DNA from: Macropodus opercularis
Taxonomy: Eukaryota > Chordata > Actinopteri > Anabantiformes > Osphronemidae
Assembly (NCBI GenBank): GCA_030770545.1
Contig: CM061091.1
Span: forward strand, 14,688,501-14,752,500
Reading direction: 5' to 3'
DNA: 64,000 nucleotides
The position numbers and the translations under genes were made by a program. The notes beneath the pieces were generated by a model. It searched no databases. It was not told the DNA's origin and saw only the letters and a list, made by a program, of their open reading frames with translations. Shown here piece by piece: positions 52,276 through 61,415 of this stretch. Every line of letters begins with the position of its first letter. The first letter of the stretch is position 1.

Positions 52276-55200
52276 TTTCTGTTTTTCTCCTTCATGTTTG
52301 ATGAAGTTTACAGGATTCCACTGTATGGATTTAATGACGGACCAGAACTGCATCCAGATCAGATTAGCAAGTTGTGATGTGCCACATAACATCCATTAAT
52401 GAGCTGGTGACAAGTCAAGTGCAGGTTTTGCCTTTTGTATTATGATAACATTTCCAAAGTAGCTTAACAATTGTCCCAAACAGTGATGGATCGCTCGTCA
52501 CCTGCTACTTCAAGTTGTCAAATATAAAATTAAACATATGGCTTTTATTTTCAATCTAATTCATTATTTTGATTTACATTTTTCATAGCATCTCAACTTT
52601 TTTAGAAACAGTGTTGGAGGCAGAATCACTTATATAGAAACTGAAGCAAAGCTGCTGGATAAACTTGATAGAGCTGCTCATTGCTTATCTCATTACATGG
52701 CAGCTGAACAACGCGCCAGCAGAAAATTGCGAGCCATACGTTATAACTCATCAGAAAATAACAGATGCTAAACGTACAGGCGCAGCACTGCCAGAAAATC
52801 ATCAGATTCAAAAGTAATTTGACTTCAAACCTGCTACATGACAATGCAGACAAATGGCTCCTTCTTCCTGCTTGTTCCCTGCTTTGCCTTTGTCCCCTTT
52901 AGTATTCACAGGCTGATGTTTTTCTTTCACATGACAAACAGAATATCCCCAAAGACATATTAGTCCAACATGTCTTGACTGGGCTGCACACAATCTCATT
53001 AAAGCAACCTTTCTCTGCATCAAACGTTGGCAAGATTTATGTTGTTTCCGTTTCTATTGAAAAGGATGTGTCAGATTTTCCAATCCAAGACTTTATGAGT
53101 AAATTTCTCTCTGAATATTTTTCTTTTGAAGCATGGCACTACTATTAATAAGTAAGGTCTGCTCCGGAAGCCATTTGTGCAGAAGCTCTGTTTGTCTAAG
53201 CTGGAAACACACTGTGAGTACAAATGTGCGCACTTCATAAATTCATAAACGTTCAAATGATCAAAAGCTCAGGTCTTCAAATGACGAGTCTCGCGCACGA
53301 GTTGCTTCTGCTGTCAGCGTTGTTCAGTTTAGAAGTGCAAACAGAAAAGACTATTAAACACACACCGTCAACAGCTGTACACAACCGGAAGCCAAATATC
53401 GTTGCATGGCAGTTGCAGATGTATAATCTATATTCAAATGTAACAATGAACCAGGTGCAGCGTCTTATTATTAATAGCAAACAAAGGCAAAGCAGTGCGA
53501 TATATGTATCTGCCAGCTTTCAAATGCACAGGTGAATTCTTAAACAAATCCTGTAAACATTAACAGGAAAGTGCCAAATTTGTCACTGGCTAAATTGTTT
53601 CCACCATAAAACATACTGATGAAAACTAATTACATCTGGAACTACCAGTGTTTTACTATGAATTTCATTTGGGCTCCCATTAATTTCACTTTATGCTCTA
53701 AGCAATACACCAATCTCCGTAAATAAATGTGAGAGAAAATCAATAAGTGATGCACAACACAGTCTTAAGGGTCTTTATTCCTTACTCGTCTGCTACTGCT
53801 CTGATTCTGAGGTTGTTTTCTGTATTTTATAGACCACGTTAAGGTGAAGTTGACTCGTGCTTAATAGCAGCACTTTTGAGAGGGCTAATAGTAAGTACAA
53901 GGATGTGTGAGAGCGTCTCTGGGGCAGAAGCTCCAATAAAAGTGCGGCATCTATCATTAAGGAACTGTTTTGTTGCATGGTTGCAAGTCAATTAATTAGT
54001 AATATTTTATTCTACTCATTGGGCCTGAATAATAAAATACAGCTAGGTTTAGTTATTTTCAGTCCATTCATAAAGCACCAGGACTACAAGTAGACGATGG
54101 AGAGGAAAAACTCCAGCAGTGGGTGAGCAAACAGCAAGGACATCACTGGGCATGAGAGTAGGGCCAGTACGACAGCACATAGAAGGACACAGAGAAGAAG
54201 GAGAATTTATGGAAAAGGATCACAAAGGCCTTTAAAAACATGTGTGTCTGGGTTTTTTTTTTATCTTTTCACTGAGAAGGCTGCTCCAGCGGCTGCAAAA
54301 GCACAGCCTCCCTACCAACTAGCTTCCTGAAAATAACACGCTGTACAGTGATAATAATAATGCATAAATAGCACTAATGTTGGAAAGGCAAGATCAGTAG
54401 GAGTGCTTCAGGCGGCTTCATGTCTGCATGCAGAAACCAGCCTCAACACAAAACAACATGTTGGCTCAGTGGCAACCAGGCAGAGTTGGAGCAAATAAAT
54501 GGGGCCTTTCTTTGACTTGCCTGCGATGCATTTGCTATAGTTTGGTTGATTTATGGAAAAGTTGTTTTTAAATGAATTTTTTTCTTTGCGTGTTTGGCTG
54601 ATTCATTTTTAAAATTGTTGCCTCGCTGTGGACGCGGGTCTTTCAGCTCATCAGTGAGGAAGCACTGAAGCCTCCTTCTCACGCAGCAGTCAAAGTGGGT
54701 TAGTGAGCCAACTCTTGCATTTTGCCTGCACAGCAGTATCTCAGTTTGAGTCAGTATGCATTATCATTATCAGGGTAGCATTGCTGCAGGTGGCACATGT
54801 CCAAACTCAAATATGAAAGTCCAGTCAGCTTTCTGGAGAAGATCATCGCTGAACCATGTGCTGTAGCCATGTGAAGATATGGAGATACCGCAAAGTATTA
54901 TAAATATAACACTGTTGTTTTTGTATTACACTTAGTTAACTATTTTGCATCATTTCCCAGCCTTGCTCAGTAAATTACATCCATCTTCATATTCCTGGAC
55001 AAGAAAATGGCATCAGTGTTGTCACCTTTAATGCTTCAGATGCATTTTAAGTACATCCTTATTTATATTCTGAGTTCTCCTTCCAGCAAACATCACAATG
55101 TCACATTTTTGCTGTTATAGCATTCTTTGTTATTGTCGCTTATATTTATTCCCGGTTGTACATCAGTGCATTTCTTTCCCTCATTGCACAATGTGTTTCT

Positions 55201-58200
55201 TTGTAATACAGAAAGTAAATAAATAAATAAATACACAAATAAAATCCATCACCAGCTTTTATAGCATGCGACGTGACACTGTAAGATCGCACTGTGTTAC
55301 AAGGTGTGAGCAGAACTCAGCAAACCTATATTTTATCGAACAAATGATTTGGCAATGCACCTAAAGTGCAGCGTGGCTCAATAAAATCACTCCCATTTAT
55401 GCACATTTTAAATTCCATTTGTTCCCAAAGCTTCCCAACGCATTCATATTTCATTCATATCAAGCCACATGGGACCTGAGTGTAAACTTTCTGCTGAGCA
55501 CCTGGAACAGCTGGAGAAGATCAGCAGGAGGTGTTTCTCTCTTCCTCTGTCGGCGGATGCCTGCGCCGTAATATTTACCCTCGAGAGTCTGCTCTGATAT
55601 TTTATTTCATTTCATCTCATTTTAGATGATACGTTACTTATAATACATCATGAACCAGGCATAAAACTAATTTAATTGGATCTTACATTAGCATCCATAA
55701 CATATATTCACTACACTGTCCATTACACAGATGCACTTTCAGCCAACTATCTGTTTTTTCCCTTGACTGTCTGACATTACATTGAATGGCTCAGTTCTTC
55801 CTCCGACTGTGTAAAAAATCGTTGCCCTTGGTGTTACTTTTTATTTTATTGTCAGACAGCACAGTCTCCTCTTTTTCATTAATATGTTGCCTCTGTGTGT
55901 GTTCTGATTTGATTTGCTTTATTTTTTTTTTTAAATAATGCATTAAGGTGAAGACTATGAGCTCTGTGTCAATCCATAAAAATGGTTCTCAGAGTCTTTC
56001 AAGCAAAGCCTTTTAATAAACAGTGTGAAGATGAATCACACTGGATCACGCTTGAGTTTGTTTCGCTGAACTGTTGGATCACGGCCCCCTCTTGTGGACA
56101 GTGATAATTCTAACGCAGTGTTGTTGGAAAATGTGTTGTTTTCAAGCAGAAACTCATTTTGCATACATTATTAGTATTATTATGGGCTTGTCCCCATCAC
56201 GCAGAGACACTGAACAACAAGCATATCATATTAAAAGCATAATGGAAACATTATTACTATTGGTGAAAGGGTAATGTGTTTACCGTGTCATCTGTGGTCG
56301 TACTGTAACTCAAGTCCCATTAAAAATGCACCAGTGATTGCAGAGCTCCCACTGGTAACAAGGCTAATTATGTGAAGTGTATTTTGTGGCTATAGACGAC
56401 AGTAGCAGAGCAGATAAAACCAGATCCAGATAAAGTAAGTGGATGAACGCGTGTCCTCAGAGAATAACCAGAAAGGAACATTCATTACTTCCCCTGAAGA
56501 CTATGTGTCCACAACAAAAAGCTGGAGTCTTTTCCAGAGAAAAACAGCTTTGTGATATACACTTGACGATCACAGTATACTGATAATTTTCATGTTCTCT
56601 TTGAGAAACAGCATTAGGGACAATAATAATAAAGAACTGCCCTGCCCTGCTTGGTTCTTTGCAGGCTGAACTCTGTTGTCTTTTACGTGCACAAGTGTGA
56701 AGAGATACTGACAACTAACTTGACACCACTGCCACCTGTGCTGGGTAATCAGACGGACATTGCAGCAGTATGTGATAGATTGATGTGAGTGTGGGTATCG
56801 CCATTAAATGAGCCTGACATATTGCCACAGACCTGTTTTCACAGAGGTGTAAAATATTTAGTTTGGCAAAGACACTGTTGAATAGCTCCAGAAAGACATG
56901 GACGCATATATGGAAATGATTTATTGCCGTACTAGATTCTGCCTCGTCAGAAGCAATAAATTCTTATCCAAACAGCATGATTTAGATATTTATTCTATGT
57001 TTGTTTGGTTTCATAAGCAAAGGAGGGATGATGTTGACAGTCTAAATATATCTGATTTCGTTACGTGATATCTTGCAGAGAGGTGACCTCATTTCATGAA
57101 AAAAGCAAAATCCTTTTATAGTTTTCAGGGAAGGCGTTGTGCAGAATGACCCCGGTGTCCTCCCATACCTTCCAACATGAATTGAATAGACCAGAAAAGT
57201 GAAGTGTGCAGAAAAAACTCTCTCACACACTGGATGAGATGGTACTAGATTGTGTTTACTTTCCTAATATCATAACACATAAAGAACTGAAATAGACGTG
57301 AAAATAAATGAAAACACAGTGAAACCCTAATAGGTATAGAAGCAGCCTATTTAGAGCTGGTGCATTTATATATAGTTCAAAGAGATGAGTCATTTTATGT
57401 GCATTACTCTCTTTGTGACATGGGGGTGACCCATGTTAATGATTTGCGTGCAATTCGTCCCATCAATCCCTGTCAAGCCCTCTTGCACACCAGCAGCATA
57501 CCATCGCTGAAATAGTTCACATTGTGACTGCATGAGGTAATGAGAGAAACTTGGTTTAGTATACTACACGTGTGCAAAAAATCCAGCTGGGTTGAAACCA
57601 CAGGTGGTGTTGAGAGCTGTTTACGTGCATGATGAAGAGGGCTGATAAAGACAGCAGGTCAGCATCATCTGTGCTGTGTACTCTACCCTTTAGTTTCTCC
57701 TAGAGGAGACCCAGGCTGAGCCACACATGCTGCCCTCACACCCAAACCTTACACGTTTCCCATGTTTCTGTCAAAAAAGACTATCTGTGTATTTCCTGTC
57801 ATTAAGGTCTGCTTTTGAAACATCATATATCACTTTTTGCATATTCTCGTGACATGGAATTACAGATCTACTTTATTTAGTGCCATTCAGTCAATCTAGC
57901 TCGTGACCTTTGAACATGAGATAATCGTCCATATAAATCCAATACTGCAGAAGGTTTTAGTCATTTAAAAGCAAAACACATAGTGTATTTTGCACTGTGA
58001 CAGAAATATATAGGTCCTTTGTTGGCACCTATTCCTCCAGTCATGGCATAGTCATTCCTTTGCCACATTTAGAAAATGTCTTTCGTGGTTACCTAATGCA
58101 CCTTGTCACACTTTGACAAGGTTAACCACAACCCATTCATCACACAACTGTAATGCTATGCATTTAAAAAAAGCAAGTTAACTATGAGCTTGCATGTTTT

Positions 58201-59076
58201 TTTATCTAAACAACCTTCCTTACATTAAATTCATTAAAAGCCTGGTAAATGTCCATCTCTAGGAAGATTTTTTGGAAGACATATACAACATGGAACATGG
58301 AAATAAAAAAGTGAAAAGAAGTCAACTGCAATGTGTTCAACAATTTACATGGTTGATTCAAATGTGAATTAGTCTCCATTTGATAAAGGCCAGGTGTCTG
58401 TGAGGGCTCCATGGCAGCACATACTGTAGCAGTTGAAACTTCTACAGTGTCAACTACAGTTAATTTACAAAGTGTAAGAGATGTGTAGACCTCCAGTCAG
58501 AGCAGGTGCATTCTCCTGACTCTCTGAACATCCAGCACTAAATAGTCGTGGCTATCTCTTCTGCGATCATTTCTGGTAGAGAGTAATCATTAATCAGCCC
58601 TGAATTGGTCTTTCTGTTTCACTGCCTTCAGGCTGGCCTCGCTGCACTTTTTCACAACCTTTAGATGCTTGCAGGAGTTGAACCATAAAATAAATTGCAT
58701 TGCTAATAAATTAAGGCTGACAGTCATTGCCTTTCAGAGATATGTTTTCACTGCAGTGCTAATAGATGAGGCATATTCTCCTTTCATACATCTTTGCCAA
58801 TAAAGAGATTTGTTTTACACAGGGCTTCATATCAGATACTTATGCCTCATAATGAAAGTCTCATTATCCAGAATGATGAGTGAAAATGGGACCATGTTCA
58901 AAAACGGTGTGACAAACAGATCAGAGAACTTAGTGGAGGTGTTGAAAGATGAGTTAGTAGTGAGTGGTGGCGGAGGTGGTGTCATGCAGATGCCTTTTCC
59001 CATCAATGCATTGGAAAAGTGACATCAACATCAACAGTGAAAATGGCTCATTGATGACCAGGGGAGGGCTACACTG
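52276..59076. other. Intergenic DNA upstream of pth
   Basis: No gene is supported. It is AT-rich unique sequence with a (TAAA)4 run. The last few hundred bases before 59077 are the proximal pth promoter. Reading frames here are short and without recognisable domains. Confidence 0.5.
55216..55233. repeat. (TAAA)4 short tandem repeat
   Basis: Four TAAA units plus a partial one in intergenic DNA. Confidence 0.8.
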
Positions 59077-59084
59077 TATATAAA
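59077..59084 (+). promoter_or_regulatory. pth1: pth TATA box
   Basis: TATATAAA lies about 30 bases before the presumed pth start site and about 270 bases before the start codon. A G-rich GGGGAGGGC (59061-59069) just upstream may serve an Sp-type factor, and TGATGACC (59052-59059) is CRE-like. A TATA-driven start is the usual form for PTH genes. Confidence 0.75.
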
Positions 59085-59107
59085 GGGGAGAACCTTCCTC
59101 GCACGAA

Positions 59108-59201
59108 AAGACTGATCAACAAGTTTGACTCCTTGATACAGTACAGTCTCATTAAAACCTGCCTGCAGCATAGTCTCCTGGATTTAAGGACACAAAATCC
59201 G
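59108..59201 (+). other. pth1: pth exon 1 (5' UTR)
   Basis: The left end is estimated as about 30 bases after the TATA box. The right end is a good donor, CCG/GTAAGAGT, with the junction after 59201. Vertebrate PTH genes have a non-coding first exon followed by two coding exons, which this fits. The 147-base intron 1 runs to the acceptor TTTGTTTCAG ending at 59339. Confidence 0.7.
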
Positions 59202-59348
59202 GTAAGAGTGACAGTGGATCCGTATTTGAAAATATCACTGTATATTTTACTTAATGTGCTATGATAAATGTCAGCAGGAGGGAGGGAAATAGGTTTTCTA
59301 ATAACATTTCTAACCACCATGTTCTGTTATTTGTTTCAGATACTAAAG

Positions 59349-59776
59349 ATGTTGTCATTGAGGTACTTGGAAACACTGGTTGTGATACTCTTCCTCACGA
59401 GTTTACACATAGAGGCTAAACCACTGAGGTAAATTCTGTTTTAGTTAGCTGAGTCTTGACTTTGTTAAATATATCATATTTCTAATGAGAATAAACCGTT
59501 GTAAATTATTACCAATATAACCATTGTAAAGAATCAAAACTTTATTAGTTAATGTTGAAATGATTTTTAGTTAACAAAGGTATTTTCTGTTTCTACAGAA
59601 AAAGAACCATCAGTGAGGTGCAACTTATGCACAACTTTCAGGAACACAAACAAGTGGGGGAAAGACAGGACTGGCTTCAGGACAAGTTAAAGAAGATTGT
59701 TGTTGCCAAGCCACAACGAGGACATTTGGGAAATATTAAAAATGATATACTTGGACCAAACATGTGGAAGAGTTGA
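59349..59776 (+). CDS. pth1: Parathyroid hormone precursor (preproPTH), 2 coding exons
   Basis: Spliced CDS is 59349-59428 joined to 59599-59776 (258 nt, 85 residues). It encodes a secreted peptide hormone that acts through PTH receptors on calcium and phosphate balance. Residues 1-23 form a signal peptide (hydrophobic LVVILFLTSL). Residues 24-29, KPLRKR, are a six-residue propeptide ending in a basic cleavage site, as in human KSVKKR. The mature hormone of 56 residues starts TISEVQLMHN and keeps the family positions Ser3, Glu4, Gln6-Asn10, His14, Glu19, Arg20, Trp23, Leu24, Lys27 and Leu28. The phase-2 intron between L26 and R27 sits at the position known in mammalian PTH, with donor GAG/GTAAAT and acceptor TTCTACAG. 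The mature chain is shorter than the 84 residues of mammals, as usual in fish. Adjacency to btbd10 rules for PTH and against PTHLH. Whether it is the a or b copy of fish cannot be told. Confidence 0.95.
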
Positions 59777-60385
59777 ATGTGACTGATTTGGTTTTGAGCA
59801 TTTATCTGAACAGAAGCCTTATGTAAAATATAGAGAAAAATTATAGTTAATGATAATTTTGATTAGCTGTCTTTTTACTTTTTATTTATTTTTTCCAAAT
59901 GTATTTATTTTTTGTTCTTTTCTTTTCTTTATTTATTGCTTTAGGCAAAGCTTTAAAGATATATTTTATTTAATTAATTAATTTAATTAATTTGTTTACA
60001 TAATTTTATAAAGTCTAGCAATAGTTTTATTTACAGCCATTTATATTAATTGTGCAAAAATGTTTTTAAAAAGGTAATGTTTAAGAACACCATTGTCTTT
60101 TTTTGTTTAAATATTACCCTGTAATCTCCTCTTTATACCTTTACCAGTGACAAAGTTTAAAACATGTACAATAACCTTACAGTACATTGGCTGTTTGCAC
60201 TGGTTCATTTATACATTCGAGGCATCCTTTTACGTAATTATTGTTCTTTATTAATGTATTAACTGCCATTATATTGCCACATAATACAGCCCATTTGGTC
60301 GTAATACTTGACACATTCTCATACATATAGACACAACAAAGAACCTTGTAGAAATAAAATAAATGCAACATACTAATAAATAAAT
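59777..60385 (+). other. pth1: pth 3' UTR, AU-rich
   Basis: About 600 bases of very AT-rich sequence follow the stop. I count seven AUUUA pentamers (starting at 59884, 59903, 59931, 59968, 59981, 60029 and 60039). In mammals an AU-rich element in the PTH 3' UTR binds AUF1 and KSRP and couples message stability to calcium and phosphate. The same mode here is inference. The end is set by the poly(A) signals at 60353-60380. Confidence 0.6.
60353..60380 (+). terminator. pth1: Clustered AATAAA polyadenylation signals for pth
   Basis: Three AATAAA hexamers lie at 60353, 60358 and 60375. I saw no earlier one after the pth stop, so these are the best candidates for 3' end formation. The btbd10 promoter region begins within about 120 bases. 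Confidence 0.55.
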
Positions 60386-60499
60386 AAATCTATCATTTGT
60401 TTATTTTTATTTATGTGCATTTTGTTATAGGTACTTTCATAAGGACTCTTTTAGAGCTGCGCCGTGTTAAAGTTGAGAGGAAAACAGATCGCACTCCCA

Positions 60500-60884
60500 A
60501 CATATCGCGATATCTGACGGACTTGTCGTCGTTCTTTTCCCTTTTTAGGAAGACTATGGGAGACGTAATTCCCACTCTTGGAATCAAACTGGTCACCTCA
60601 CAACAACGCATTGTTGAATCTAATTCACTTCTAAGGCAAAGCCGTGGGTCGCAATTTTAGCAGCTGCTACACCGACCTCCTTTAAATGTCCTGCGTTTAC
60701 GAGCGTTATGACGTCAGACGTCAACGGTCGGCACGTCGGACGTCAGTGGGTGAGTGTTTTGAAAGGAGATGGATGGTTAGCTGCCGAGCGACTGGGATTA
60801 GCTAGCGTTACACTACAGCGGAAAAAGGAGACCCAGTAGGTAGCTTTTTCATTTCTCACCGTGTGTGGCCATTATATGATACAG
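60500..60884 (+). promoter_or_regulatory. btbd10: btbd10 CpG-rich promoter and likely 5' UTR exon
   Basis: This region is CpG-rich between the AT-rich pth 3' UTR and an AT-rich intron. It holds a 12-base palindrome ATATCGCGATAT (60502-60513), which fits the vertebrate promoter motif TMTCGCGANR, and four ACGTC cores within 35 bases (60711, 60718, 60733, 60740), the first in a perfect CRE TGACGTCA (60709-60716). There is no TATA box. A likely 5' UTR exon ends either before GTAGCT near 60842 or at ACAG/GTATCC (junction after 60884). The true start site needs transcript data. Confidence 0.6.
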
Positions 60885-61314
60885 GTATCCGTTATGTTTG
60901 AAGAAGCCCACTGGTCATTCAGCTCTTTCAAAAATATAATGTTAATAATGTTGTGACGGACCGTTAGCGATGCTAAATGATTAGCTAGCTAGCTAGGCAT
61001 GCTAACACAGGAAACCAGCTAGCTAACCTAATCGCAGGGTGACTCATTCTGGCAGAAAAGTTATCAAGACTGTGTTCTGAGGTGTACATACATTATCCAG
61101 CTTTAACGTCAACGACAGCCGAGACCCACTCGTACTTGTCTGTACATTAACAGCCAACATTACACGTGAACTCACTGAAAAAAAATATTTTGTTAAGCAG
61201 CCAGCCTGTGGGTTTCTGTGGGCTGATCAGCGGTTCGAGCTGACTTGTTGATTCGGCCATTAACCAGATTATGAACGGTGAAAGATCCAGACCGGACTCT
61301 CCCCTGTACGGGTG

Positions 61315-61415
61315 ATGGCAGCACGCCTGCAGTCATATGACAGTAACTCCAGTGACACAGAAACCTGGGAAGGAAACGCCACAAGCAGACCTCGCAAACT
61401 CTGCAGGCATTCGAG
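61315..61415 (+). CDS. btbd10: btbd10 coding exon 1
   Basis: 101 nt: start codon to donor GAG/GTGAGC. Encodes residues 1-33 plus two bases. An 844-base intron follows with no recognisable content. Confidence 0.9.

Noticed and set aside
54090..54130. GATGGAGAGGAAAAACTCC, similar to a phrase in a common fish repeat
   Set aside because: Only about 20 bases match and no flanking similarity was found.
58810..59022. 70-codon frame with a GGGGG stretch just before the pth TATA box
   Set aside because: No similarity, and it lies in the proximal promoter of pth.
60397..60660. 87-codon frame between pth and btbd10 (and an opposite-strand shadow)
   Set aside because: It overlaps the pth 3' end and the CpG-rich btbd10 promoter. 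GC-rich promoter DNA often lacks stops; there is no domain.
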